A stretch of 64,000 nucleotides of DNA from Ignavibacteriae bacterium HGW-Ignavibacteriae-2 (GTDB taxonomy: Bacteria > Bacteroidota > Ignavibacteria > Ignavibacteriales > Melioribacteraceae). The stretch lies in contig PGYT01000003.1 in the NCBI GenBank assembly GCA_002839805.1, positions 84,139 through 148,138 of the forward strand. The letters are read 5' to 3'. Each line of letters opens with the position of its first letter. Position 1 is the first letter of the stretch. The notes beneath the pieces were generated by a model. That model saw nothing but the letters and a program-made list of their open reading frames with translations. It ran no database searches and was not told the DNA's origin. Both the position numbers and the translations under genes were made by a program. Of the stretch, positions 35,940 through 44,713 are shown one piece after another.

Positions 35940-37211
35940 ATGATTGAAATTGTAAATGATGTAGTTGAAAAAGCAATTCTTGTTGCAGTAAGGCTGGGAA
36001 GGGAAAATAAATTTGTTGTGGAGGAACACCTCGAAGAACTGCAGATGTTAGCCGAAACCGCCGGAGCCGAAACTATAATTAAAATGATTCAGGACAGAGC
36101 TAGGCTGGACTCGGCTTTTTTTATTGGGAAAGGGAAAGCGGAAGAGTTAAAGGAACTGGTAGATCTTAATGATGTTACACTTGTTATTTTTGACGAGGAT
36201 CTTACGCCTACTCAGGTTAGAAATCTTGAAAAACTTATTGAGAAAAAAATTCTTGATCGTAGTGGTCTTATACTTGATATTTTTGCGTCTCATGCAAAAA
36301 CAAAACAAGCGAAAACACAAGTGGAGCTTGCTCAGCTGCAGTATATGCTGCCCCGCTTAACACGTGCCTGGACGCACCTTTCAAAGCAGTTTGGCGGTAT
36401 TGGAACTAAAGGCCCGGGTGAAACACAAATTGAAACCGATAGAAGAATTATAAGAACACGTATAAGCAAGCTTAAAGATAATCTTTCTAAAATGGAAGCT
36501 CAGAATATTACTAAAAGCGTAAAACGCAAAGAATATCTGAACGCTACATTAGTTGGTTATACAAACGCGGGTAAATCAACACTTATTAATTTACTTACTG
36601 ACTCAGATTTGCTTGCGGAAAATAAATTATTTGCTACGCTGGACAGCACAACACGATCGTTAGAATTAGAGAAGAATAAAAAAATAATGATCAGCGATAC
36701 GGTAGGTTTTATCCGTAAGCTGCCGCATAATTTAATTGAGTCTTTCAAAAGTACATTACATGTTGTAGCGGACGCCGACTTAATTTTACATGTTATTGAT
36801 ATATCACATCCGTTTTTTGAAGATCATATAAAAGTTGTGCTTGAAACATTAAAAGAACTTAAGTGTGATCAGAAAACACAATTGATGATATTTAATAAAG
36901 TTGACGCGCTTGATGATAAATCACGCATTGATTATGTCCTTAATAAATATGATAACGGCATTGTTATATCCGCCCAAAGAGGAATTAATATTACCGCTCT
37001 AAATGAAAAACTAATTGATGTATTTGAAAAGAATTTCGGCGAAAGAATATTGGAGCTTGATATAAACGAATCAAAACTTGTCGCTCAAATACATTCATTG
37101 GCCGATGTACTCAGCACAGTGTATGATGAGGATAAAATAATTATAAAATTCCGCTCCGATAAAATCGCTGAAAATAAAATTAATCAGCTGTTAATGAACA
37201 GAAAAAAATGA
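35940..37211 (+). CDS. hflX: ribosome-associated GTPase HflX
   Basis: A 423-residue GTPase that splits or rescues stalled 70S ribosomes. The N-terminal domain carries FFIGKGKAEELKELV and GLILDIFASHAKTKQAKTQV, with GTKGPGETQIETDRRIIRTR before the G domain. In the G domain, G1 is GYTNAGKST, G3 is DTVGFI, and G4 is NKVD with SAQ at G5. All core motifs are intact and the length is normal. The stop overlaps the MOSC start by 4 bases (ATGA), so the two genes are translationally coupled; a functional link is not known. Confidence 0.93.
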   Translation: MIEIVNDVVEKAILVAVRLGRENKFVVEEHLEELQMLAETAGAETIIKMIQDRARLDSAFFIGKGKAEELKELVDLNDVTLVIFDEDLTPTQVRNLEKLIEKKILDRSGLILDIFASHAKTKQAKTQVELAQLQYMLPRLTRAWTHLSKQFGGIGTKGPGETQIETDRRIIRTRISKLKDNLSKMEAQNITKSVKRKEYLNATLVGYTNAGKSTLINLLTDSDLLAENKLFATLDSTTRSLELEKNKKIMISDTVGFIRKLPHNLIESFKSTLHVVADADLILHVIDISHPFFEDHIKVVLETLKELKCDQKTQLMIFNKVDALDDKSRIDYVLNKYDNGIVISAQRGINITALNEKLIDVFEKNFGERILELDINESKLVAQIHSLADVLSTVYDEDKIIIKFRSDKIAENKINQLLMNRKK

Positions 37212-38023
37212 TAACGGATTATACCCTTAGTGAAATATATATTTATCCTGTTAAATCCTTGGGTGGAATTAAAGTATTGGAATCAGAAGTAACTGACAGA
37301 GGATTAAAACACGACCGTATGCGAATGCTGATTGATGCTGACAATAATTTTCTCAGTCAAAGAAACACTCCTGAAATGGCGCTGCTGCAAACGGAATTAA
37401 ATGACGAGTATATCCGTGTTTTTCATAAACATAATTTAAAATTAGAAATAAAAATTCCTCTTGATTTAAACCCCAAAACGGATGCCCCGTATAAAGAAGT
37501 TTTGCTTTGGGACGAATCTGTGAATGTAAAAGTTTATGAACAAAATATAAATGAGTGGTTCAGAGATATACTAAAAATAGAATGCCGACTTGTTTATATG
37601 CCTTTTGAATCCAAAAGGCTTGTTGACACAAGATATGCTTTTAACGGAGAGATAGCCAGTCTTTCCGATGGATATCCTTTCCTTATCCTTGGACAGGAAT
37701 CCTTAAATCTTTTGAATTCCAAATTACAAATTAAACTTCCTATCGATCGCTTCCGCCCGAATTTTGTATTTACTGGCGGAGAACCACATGATGAAGATAC
37801 CTGGCAAAATTTTACAATCGGTCCAATTAATTTTAAAGCCGTAAAGCCATGTTCACGTTGTGTAATTACAACAACTAATCAGGATTCTGGAAAAAGAGGA
37901 AAGGAGCCGCTCAAAACTCTCGCTGCTTACCGCACTCAGAATAATAAAGTTATGTTCGGGCAAAACCTTCTGCATTCAGGAACAGGATATGTTAAAGTGG
38001 GCGATAAAATTCGCTTAAAGTAA
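37208..38023 (+). CDS. MOSC-domain protein (YcbX/mARC-like)
   Basis: A 271-residue protein with the MOSC N-terminal beta-barrel (LSEIYIYPVKSLGGIKVLES, residues 5-95) and a MOSC domain (120-265). It contains DRFRPNFVF and the conserved Cys in KPCSRCVITTTNQDSG, the expected molybdenum-cofactor ligand in YcbX and mARC. Relatives reduce N-hydroxylated bases or other N-oxides using a separate reductase. No ferredoxin domain is fused here, which YcbX has, so a partner would be needed. It is translationally coupled to hflX. Confidence 0.85.
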   Translation: MITDYTLSEIYIYPVKSLGGIKVLESEVTDRGLKHDRMRMLIDADNNFLSQRNTPEMALLQTELNDEYIRVFHKHNLKLEIKIPLDLNPKTDAPYKEVLLWDESVNVKVYEQNINEWFRDILKIECRLVYMPFESKRLVDTRYAFNGEIASLSDGYPFLILGQESLNLLNSKLQIKLPIDRFRPNFVFTGGEPHDEDTWQNFTIGPINFKAVKPCSRCVITTTNQDSGKRGKEPLKTLAAYRTQNNKVMFGQNLLHSGTGYVKVGDKIRLK

Positions 38024-38192
38024 GATCAATATAAAACTGTTTAAGCGTGATATATATTAAAAATATTTCGTGTTCCGTAAAAACAAGACTAAGATTGTAT
38101 TTCTGATATATTGCAGGCTGAGGGTGTGATGTCACATCTTAAAGAAAAATCTATATTTTAATATTACTAAAAAAACCGATGGTGGAATAAGA

Positions 38193-39071
38193 ATGAAAAA
38201 ATTATTAGTGCTATTACTCATTTGGAATAGTCTATTTCTTGCTCAAATTAAGCCGTCTGAAAAATATATTATAATAAGATGCGATGATTTTGGGATGTGT
38301 CATTCAGTTAATATGGCAATTAAAAAAGTTATTGAATCAGGAATACCCATTTCCACTTCGGTAATGTTCTCGTGCGCTTGGTATCAGGAGGCAGTTGCTA
38401 TTTTAAAAGAGCACCCTGAAGTTGGTGTTGGTGTGCATCTTACACTTAATGCCGAGTGGAAAAACTATCGCTGGGGACCTGTTACGGGAAAAAACACGGT
38501 TCCAAGTCTTGTAGATGAATCAGGTTACTTTTTTCCTTCGCGCACTAAGTTGTTTGATAATAATCCTTCAATTGAAGAAATAGAAAAAGAACTTCGAGCG
38601 CAGATTGACAGAGCAATGAAATCAGGGATAAGAATTGATTATCTCGATTATCATATGGGTGCGGCTGTTCAAACTACCGAGTTAAGACGATTGGTGGAAA
38701 ACTTAGCTAAAGAATATGGGCTGGGGATGTCGGGTTACTTTGGCGAAATTTATTCAAGTATTACCTATGGCGCGCCTTTAGGTACTAAAAGCGATAGTCT
38801 TATGACTCACATTCGAAAGCTTGAACCAGGAGTGAATTTACAGGTATGTCATTTAGGACTGGACAGTTCTGAGATGCAAGCGCTTAAAGACATGAACGAA
38901 TTTGGACTGGCCGAGATGAGCAAACATAGGGAAGAAGAATTAATGTGTTTGTTAAATCCGGAACTTCCTGATTTATTCGCGGAAAAAAATATTATTCCGA
39001 TAACTTATAAACAATTAATAGAAAAAATGGGACTCGAGAAAATGTATAGGTCCGAAGATTCTGACTATTAA
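38193..39071 (+). CDS. secreted YdjC/ChbG-family carbohydrate deacetylase
   Basis: A 292-residue protein with a signal peptide (residues 1-18, ending LAQ) and a ChbG/HpnK-type deacetylase domain. The metal Asp pair is in IIIRCDDFGMCHSVNMAI, and VGVGVHLTLNAEWKNYRWGP supplies the active-site His. DYLDYHMG near residue 155 carries the second His. Relatives remove acetyl groups from chito-oligosaccharides or similar sugars. Export suggests action on outside or wall sugars. The ribosome site GGTGGA is clear. It stands alone, with a 169-base upstream gap that holds an imperfect TGTGA-TG-TCACA inverted repeat at 38125-38136. Confidence 0.85.
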   Translation: MKKLLVLLLIWNSLFLAQIKPSEKYIIIRCDDFGMCHSVNMAIKKVIESGIPISTSVMFSCAWYQEAVAILKEHPEVGVGVHLTLNAEWKNYRWGPVTGKNTVPSLVDESGYFFPSRTKLFDNNPSIEEIEKELRAQIDRAMKSGIRIDYLDYHMGAAVQTTELRRLVENLAKEYGLGMSGYFGEIYSSITYGAPLGTKSDSLMTHIRKLEPGVNLQVCHLGLDSSEMQALKDMNEFGLAEMSKHREEELMCLLNPELPDLFAEKNIIPITYKQLIEKMGLEKMYRSEDSDY

Positions 39072-39105
39072 TTATCCGTCTGAACATAGATGTGAGAAAC
39101 ATTTT

Positions 39106-39292
39106 ATGAGTAAAGTTTATCTGTTTATTATTATGTGTTCTGATTGCAATTACTATTCTGGAGTTATAAAAATTGGAGTGATACAAAAAGCAAATAAAGG
39201 TTTTTAAATTGCGCGAACGCTCCATGGAAACGAGAACCAGTAATATGGATTTGGCGATTATTATAAGTGTAACAGACAACAAAATATATTAA
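39106..39292 (+). pseudogene. possible remnant of a GIY-YIG nuclease gene
   Basis: In a 322-base gap without an intact gene, the frame starting at ATG 39106 reads like the beginning of a GIY-YIG endonuclease (VYLFIIMCSDCNYYSGV, compare the usual VYILxCSDGSYYTGV) but stops at 39207 after 33 codons. A second frame just downstream continues with KKQIKVFKLRERS, weakly like the family's EKQIKGW end, up to a stop at 39290-39292. The catalytic Arg and Glu segment in between is missing. This fits a gene broken by internal deletion and frameshift. The match is short, so chance similarity is possible. Confidence 0.35.
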
Positions 39293-39393
39293 GAAGAATA
39301 TCGTGTTATTGTTAACTCCTCTCGTATTTACTCCAAAAATTTAATAAGTTTTCATAACAATGAATAAAAATTACTTCACAAAAGAGGTTAATT

Positions 39394-40950
39394 ATGGTTC
39401 TTCAAATCGACGGCAGATCATTAACAATACGAAATGTTGAAGAGTTTATTTATAATAATATAAAAGTAAGACTAACAAAAGATTCCAGGGCAAGGATAAA
39501 GAAAGCCAGGCAGTTAATTGACGATTGGGTTAAGAAGGACGAAGTTATATACGGAGTAACTACAGGATTTGGCGAATTTTCTAACGTAAAAATATCTAAA
39601 TCTGATTTGGAGAAACTGCAGGAAAATTTGATCGTGAGTCACTCTACCGGAGTTGGTGATCCGCTTCCGCCATTTATAGTTAAAATAATGATGCTGCTTC
39701 GAGTAAATGCTCTGGCCGCAGGGCATTCGGGCATTCGGGTGGAAACAATTCAATTATTGATCGATATGATTAACAACAATATTATTCCAGTCATTCCATC
39801 GCAGGGATCTGTTGGATCAAGCGGTGATTTGGCCCCACTTTCTCATTTGGTTCTTGCTATGATCGGGAAGGGGAAAGTCCAAATTATAAAAGACATTAAC
39901 AATCCCGTTGAGTTTAACAATAAACATATAAACGCGAAAACAGCTTTAAAAAAATACGGACTGTTGCCAGTAAAACTAAAAGCAAAGGAAGGCCTTGCCT
40001 TAATTAATGGCACACAAATGATGACAGCTTTTGCCGCTTATATTTGCATACACGCGAAAAGACTTGTAAAATATACAGACATATCTGCATCATTAACTCA
40101 TGAAGCCTTACGCGCAACTGATAAAGCTTACGACTCTCGTTTACACAAACTTCGTCCGTATAAAGGACAAATGGATTCTGCCGAGAATATGTTGAATATG
40201 ATTGCAAACAGCGAAATAAGAGTTTCTCATATTAAAGGGGATACACGGGTTCAGGATTCATATTCTATGCGATGCATTCCGCAGGTACACGGAGCTTCAC
40301 GTGATGCAGTTGATTATGTTTGTTCGCGTGTTGAGATAGAATTAAATTCGGTTAATGATAATCCTCTGATTTTTCCTGAAGATGGTGATCATTTGGAAGG
40401 TGGTAACTTCCATGGTCAGCCAATGGCTTTAGCAATGGATTTCATGGGAATTGCTTTGTCTGAGCTGGCAAATATTTCAGAAAGAAGAATTGAAAGATTA
40501 ACCAACGGCTCGCTTAGCCAACTGCCCAGATTTCTTACAAAACATGGCGGATTAAATTCGGGATTGATGATAGCACAATATACCGCCGCCAGTTTAGTCT
40601 CAGAAAACAAAGTTCTTGCTCATCCAGCGTCCGTGGACTCGATACCTACTTCGGCAAATCAGGAAGATCACAACTCCATGGGATCAATTGCGGCAAGAAA
40701 ATGTTTTCAAATTTTGAAGAATGTTCAAAAAGTAATTGCTATAGAAATGTTAACGGCGGCCCAGGGTATCGAATTCCTGAAACCATTAAAATGCGGAGCG
40801 GGAACAACTGTAGCATATAAAATGATAAGGGAAGTTGTACCTCCTCTGGATAAAGACAGAATCCTTTATTTGGATATTGAAAAAATTATTAAACTGGTTG
40901 AAAACAAAAAATTATTATTAGAACTTGAAAAATATGTTGAGCTTAACTAA
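39394..40950 (+). CDS. hutH: histidine ammonia-lyase-type MIO enzyme (triad SSG)
   Basis: A 518-residue aromatic amino acid ammonia-lyase. It should convert histidine to urocanate and ammonia with a self-made MIO prosthetic group. Residues align with P. putida HAL numbering: Tyr53, His83 (SH), the MIO Ser143, and the later YSMRCIPQVHGA and QEDHNSMGSIAARK blocks. EGLALINGTQ is typical for HAL. The MIO triad, normally Ala-Ser-Gly, is Ser142-Ser143-Gly144 here (VGSSGDLAPL), which is unusual. Retained His83 argues for HAL over a tyrosine lyase. No hutU, hutI or hutG is nearby. The ribosome site GAGGT lies 7 bases before the ATG. Confidence 0.85.
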   Translation: MVLQIDGRSLTIRNVEEFIYNNIKVRLTKDSRARIKKARQLIDDWVKKDEVIYGVTTGFGEFSNVKISKSDLEKLQENLIVSHSTGVGDPLPPFIVKIMMLLRVNALAAGHSGIRVETIQLLIDMINNNIIPVIPSQGSVGSSGDLAPLSHLVLAMIGKGKVQIIKDINNPVEFNNKHINAKTALKKYGLLPVKLKAKEGLALINGTQMMTAFAAYICIHAKRLVKYTDISASLTHEALRATDKAYDSRLHKLRPYKGQMDSAENMLNMIANSEIRVSHIKGDTRVQDSYSMRCIPQVHGASRDAVDYVCSRVEIELNSVNDNPLIFPEDGDHLEGGNFHGQPMALAMDFMGIALSELANISERRIERLTNGSLSQLPRFLTKHGGLNSGLMIAQYTAASLVSENKVLAHPASVDSIPTSANQEDHNSMGSIAARKCFQILKNVQKVIAIEMLTAAQGIEFLKPLKCGAGTTVAYKMIREVVPPLDKDRILYLDIEKIIKLVENKKLLLELEKYVELN

Positions 40951-41015
40951 AAAATAATTTTACATACTGAATTGGTCTGATTATATTCGCCGGACAATTA
41001 AATTAAAAAGTTATT

Positions 41016-41507
41016 ATGGAAACACAATTAATTCTCTCTTTTTCACCCGAACGTATTATACAACTTATGCTTGCTCCGGCTATTATGATAAGCGCATGCG
41101 GACTTTTGTTGCTTGGAATTAATAATAAATATTCAATAGTAGTAAACAGAATACGATTGTTGAACCAGGAAAGCCGATTAATTCGCAAAAATATTGGCAC
41201 TGAAGAATATACTTCTGATGATAATGTTCGCCTTGAAGTAATAATACAGCAGATTCAAAAACTTATGTACCGGTTGAAACTTGTAAGAAATGCAGTATTG
41301 TCATATAGCTCTGCCGTCGCGTTATTCGTATTGACATCTCTTTTATTAGGGATTTCTTTCATAGCAGCCTTCGAAAAGTTAAATGTTTTAATAATGGGCG
41401 CCTTTTTATTTGGAATGATTATGGTTTTTGGCGGCATTGTATTCGCCGGTAGAGAAACAATTAAAGGTTACGAAATAGTCTCATTCGAGGTGGAAGCCGA
41501 ACAATAG
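41016..41507 (+). CDS. DUF2721 membrane protein
   Basis: A 163-residue membrane protein with three helices, near residues 17-38, 89-110 and 113-135. It matches the DUF2721 pattern SFSPERIIQLMLAPAIMISACGLLLLG at the start, a charged middle (VNRIRLLNQESRLIRKN), and a late pair of helices (YSSAVALFVLTSLLLGISFI). The function of the family is unknown. It converges on a 59-residue membrane protein gene with only a 2-base gap. Confidence 0.8.
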   Translation: METQLILSFSPERIIQLMLAPAIMISACGLLLLGINNKYSIVVNRIRLLNQESRLIRKNIGTEEYTSDDNVRLEVIIQQIQKLMYRLKLVRNAVLSYSSAVALFVLTSLLLGISFIAAFEKLNVLIMGAFLFGMIMVFGGIVFAGRETIKGYEIVSFEVEAEQ

Positions 41508-41509
41508 AC

Positions 41510-41689
41510 TTAATCTATTTCGGTTTCTTTTTCGGGCTTTGGTTTGTTTTTCTTGAGGTATGCAGAATATCCCATTCTATTTTTCATATCTATTTTTTTG
41601 TCTATCCACATGATAAAATATAACACGCCACCCAGAATGCCCAGCATGAGTATTATAAAAAGAATTAGAATTACAGCACTTGTTTGCAT
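41510..41689 (-). CDS. 59-residue single-pass membrane protein
   Basis: A complete short gene, ATG at 41687-41689 to TAA at 41510-41512. The N-terminus holds one membrane helix, about residues 5-28 (AVILILFIILMLGILGGVLY), followed by a basic segment DKKIDMKNRMGYSAYLKKNK and an acidic tail. A GAGAAA ribosome site lies about 10 bases upstream. Clean coding composition, a topology obeying the positive-inside rule and exact packing against the DUF2721 gene support it as real. It could be a small subunit or regulator; no family was recognised. It is 41 bases from the ClC gene stop on the same strand. Confidence 0.65.
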   Translation of the reverse strand: MQTSAVILILFIILMLGILGGVLYFIMWIDKKIDMKNRMGYSAYLKKNKPKPEKETEID

Positions 41690-41730
41690 TTAATATTTTC
41701 TCGGTGGAATTTATTCTGAATATACATTTA

Positions 41731-43815
41731 TTAGTTCCAATTATCTATGAGAATAATTTTTTCATCGGCACCAAATAGAATTAGTGTATCGTCAGGTTTA
41801 ATTTTATAATGAGCATCCGGAATTATAATTTCTTCTTCAACTTCGTTAAGGAAAGTGTTTTTATTCTTTATCATTAATACTTCCAATCCATATGTGTTTC
41901 TTAATTTAAGTTCCACAAGAGTCTTCCCGACAAAACTTTGGGGGGCTTTCTTTTCAATAATTGAATAACCTTCGGCAACTTTAGATAAAGATGTTTTTTC
42001 AATTGAACGTAATTCGCTCGCCAAACCGTCTGTGATATTATATTTAAGGCTGGCTCTATTATAGGCGGTTATGGCATTCTGTCTTCGTATAGTCCCTAAA
42101 ATTTTATTGGAATCAGAAACCGAGACTACAGGAAATTGATCTAACTGACTATTGCCGAATAATTTAAACACATGATCCAATGTGTCTTCATCTGTAACTT
42201 TAATTACTTCAGAACGGGCTATATCACTTGCTACTACCATCTCTCGCAGCGAGTCGTATTCTGTTATTATTGGGCGAAGCTCATTTTCTGTAATGGTTCC
42301 TGCTAATTTGTTTTCCGAATTAATTGTATAAAACACACTATGAGGGCTATCTAGTAGTTGAGCTATCAATTTAGGAAGCGGTGTTTGGGCAGGTATCAAA
42401 GTTACATCGGGAGTCATAACATCGCTTACCAAAATAGAATTTAGAATATTAACTTCACGTCCACTTGAAATGCGATAGCCTTCCTGTTCCAAATGTTTTA
42501 TATGTATTGAGCCTTTTATAACAAGCTGCACTACTGTTGTGCTTATTACTACCGCGAGCATAAGAGGTAATATAAAGCTATAATCCTTTGTCATTTCAAA
42601 TATTATTAGTATTGCGGAAATAGGAATCGAGTTAATACCACCAAGAACAGCTCCCATGGAAACAAGAACAAATGTGGTTGGGTCAATGTTTAATCCCCAA
42701 AACGTATTAACAACAATTGAAAATAAATATCCAAATGCGGCGCCAATAAAAAGCGATGGGGCGAATACACCTCCAAAACCACCGGAGTGCAGAATAAGAG
42801 GAACAAGAATAAATTTCATAACAAGAAGTACGGCGGCAACCTGCCATGTTATATTAGAAGCTAATATTTTGTTAATTGCTGGATAACCTATTCCGAATAT
42901 ATCGCTGTAAAAATATCCACAAATACCAACAATAATACCTATTAAGGACATCAGTGCCCAGCGGGGCATTATTTTAAGAAGCTTTTTATTAAATAATTGG
43001 GACACAGATTCCGAATAATTGATGTACATAATGGAAACGATTCCGGCAAGAAGACCCATAATTGCGAATAAATAGTAATGTTCGTAATGTCCAACTTCAG
43101 GAATATCAAACTGAAACGCTGGTTGATTTCCTAAAAATATACGTGATATTGCGCTAGCGGTTACAGAAGCAAGTATTAGTGCAGAAAAAGTTGCTGATTG
43201 AAAATCGTTGAGTAAAATAATTTCGAGAGCAAAAAAAACACCTCCCAAAGGTGTGTTAAAGACAGCGGATATAGCGGCGCCAGCCCCAGCAGCGGTAAAC
43301 ATACGTCTACGTGAATCCGATAAGCCAATCATCTGCCCCAATTTACTTGCAACCCCTCCGCCTAACTGAGCGGCCGGACCCTCTGGACCAACTGTTCCTC
43401 CGGAACCCATAGAGATAACAGGCGCAAAAAAGTGAAAAACAGTCGTGCTGAAAGGAATATAACCGCCACGTGTTGCCACCGCTTTAATAACTTCTCCAAC
43501 ACTCCGCTTTTTAGCTGTTTTAGGGGCAAAATATATCATAATGCTTTGTATGATCATACCGATGGCAGGAATAAGAATAACCGCAGCTCCACCAAGAAAG
43601 AAAAAAACCTTTTTGCCATAATTGAAAAATATATATTCAAATAAATTTATACTTTCATGAAACAATACTGCAGCAAGTCCGACCAAAGCCCCTGTTATTA
43701 CAGCCAGAACACTAAACATAGTGTACTCAGGCATCGAAAATTCGTTTAGCTTGCTTTGCAATCTTGAAAAAAAGGCTCTAAACTTTGCTCGCTGTTTTTT
43801 TGGGGGGCTATACAT
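41731..43815 (-). CDS. ClC-type chloride channel/transporter with CBS and RCK_C domains
   Basis: A 694-residue membrane protein with a ClC core (residues 30-445). The selectivity-filter stretch MGSGGTVGPEGPAAQLGGGV and GGVFAPSLFIGAAFGYLF are recognisable, as is GAGAAISAVFNTPLGGVFFALE. The Glu in GPEGP corresponds to the gating glutamate. Two CBS motifs follow (VSDVMTPDVTLIPAQTPLPK, residues 465-580), then a TrkA-C-like domain (FVGKTLVELKLRNTYGLEVL, 625-690), suggesting ligand control of chloride or proton-coupled exchange. Whether it is a channel or an exchanger is not settled. The signal-peptidase homologue gene lies 36 bases upstream on the same strand. Confidence 0.9.
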   Translation of the reverse strand: MYSPPKKQRAKFRAFFSRLQSKLNEFSMPEYTMFSVLAVITGALVGLAAVLFHESINLFEYIFFNYGKKVFFFLGGAAVILIPAIGMIIQSIMIYFAPKTAKKRSVGEVIKAVATRGGYIPFSTTVFHFFAPVISMGSGGTVGPEGPAAQLGGGVASKLGQMIGLSDSRRRMFTAAGAGAAISAVFNTPLGGVFFALEIILLNDFQSATFSALILASVTASAISRIFLGNQPAFQFDIPEVGHYEHYYLFAIMGLLAGIVSIMYINYSESVSQLFNKKLLKIMPRWALMSLIGIIVGICGYFYSDIFGIGYPAINKILASNITWQVAAVLLVMKFILVPLILHSGGFGGVFAPSLFIGAAFGYLFSIVVNTFWGLNIDPTTFVLVSMGAVLGGINSIPISAILIIFEMTKDYSFILPLMLAVVISTTVVQLVIKGSIHIKHLEQEGYRISSGREVNILNSILVSDVMTPDVTLIPAQTPLPKLIAQLLDSPHSVFYTINSENKLAGTITENELRPIITEYDSLREMVVASDIARSEVIKVTDEDTLDHVFKLFGNSQLDQFPVVSVSDSNKILGTIRRQNAITAYNRASLKYNITDGLASELRSIEKTSLSKVAEGYSIIEKKAPQSFVGKTLVELKLRNTYGLEVLMIKNKNTFLNEVEEEIIIPDAHYKIKPDDTLILFGADEKIILIDNWN

Positions 43816-43851
43816 TATAAAATTCTTGAGTTTTTTATTAAATCTAATTAA

Positions 43852-44649
43852 TTATTTTAAAAGATTTCCTACACGATTCAAATTATTAGACCAGTATATG
43901 TAGAGAGGTTTTCCAAAAATATTACTCCGGACTACTACGCCAAAATACCTGCTATCTCTACTGTCGCCTCTGTTATCTCCCATAAGAAAATAATTGTTCC
44001 GCGGTACTACTAATGAATCAAGCTCATCTGTGTTATTTATTCCAGAATTATAATAAACGTAATTTTCGATAAGCCTATTGCCGTTTATGTAGACGATATT
44101 ATTCATAAAGTATAAAGTATCGCCTGGTAATCCAATTATTCTACCAATATAACGTGCTGATGGATCATCGGGAGGATTATAAATTACTAAGTCAAGTCTT
44201 TCAATTGGTTCTTGACGCCGATCAATTTTAATTATTAAATAATCACCCGTTTGTATTGTTGGCAACATATTAGCCGTTGGTACGTAGGCAGTTTGAAATG
44301 CGACAACAGGTTCAAGAAAAATAAATACACTTGTTGTAAAAATAAGAGAAACAACAATAAAACCTATATATATGTACCACCTACCTAAAAGTTTAGGCTT
44401 ATTTATATTCGGTTCTCTAGCTTGGGAGGCAGCATGAAATACAACAGATATCCTTAATAAAATGAGGAACAGCAGCCCTAATGCAAAAGAAAAAAACTGA
44501 GATAATATTCCACTTAAATAAAATAGAATTATAAGTGTCTGAAAAACAAAATAAATTAACAAACCCTGTATTACTTTACCGTTATAAATTTGTCCAAGTC
44601 CAGCGTCAATTGTTGATAATAATCCAGCCCAAAGTTGATTTTTTTTCAT
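43852..44649 (-). CDS. signal peptidase I (S26) homologue lacking both catalytic residues
   Basis: A 265-residue membrane protein. Residues 1-75 form a TM2-like helical pair (GLGQIYNGKVIQGLLIYFVF); one more helix lies near 92-115 (WYIYIGFIVVSLIFTTSVFIF). The S26 fold follows in order, ending in box E MGDNRGDSRDSRYFG. In box B the active Ser (SMxPT) is Asn127 in NMLPT, and the general-base Lys (KR before GLPGD) is Gly169 in YIGRIIGLPGD. It should therefore not cleave signal peptides, like SpsA of Staphylococcus aureus. The start at 44649 (GAGAAC upstream) is preferred over 44661. Confidence 0.85.
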   Translation of the reverse strand: MKKNQLWAGLLSTIDAGLGQIYNGKVIQGLLIYFVFQTLIILFYLSGILSQFFSFALGLLFLILLRISVVFHAASQAREPNINKPKLLGRWYIYIGFIVVSLIFTTSVFIFLEPVVAFQTAYVPTANMLPTIQTGDYLIIKIDRRQEPIERLDLVIYNPPDDPSARYIGRIIGLPGDTLYFMNNIVYINGNRLIENYVYYNSGINNTDELDSLVVPRNNYFLMGDNRGDSRDSRYFGVVVRSNIFGKPLYIYWSNNLNRVGNLLK

Positions 44650-44713
44650 ATTTGTTCTCATAAATTATTGACGGGCTAAATTTAATTTGTGCTGGTTATA
44701 AACATCCGTAAAA

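Noticed and set aside
38125-38136. TGTGA-TG-TCACA inverted repeat resembling a CRP site
   Set aside because: The spacer is 2 bases rather than the 6 of a CRP site; no CRP gene is known here, so no operator is called.
38992-39282. 96-codon minus-strand frame over the deacetylase end and the following gap
   Set aside because: No ribosome site or recognisable domain, and it overlaps the well-supported deacetylase gene end.
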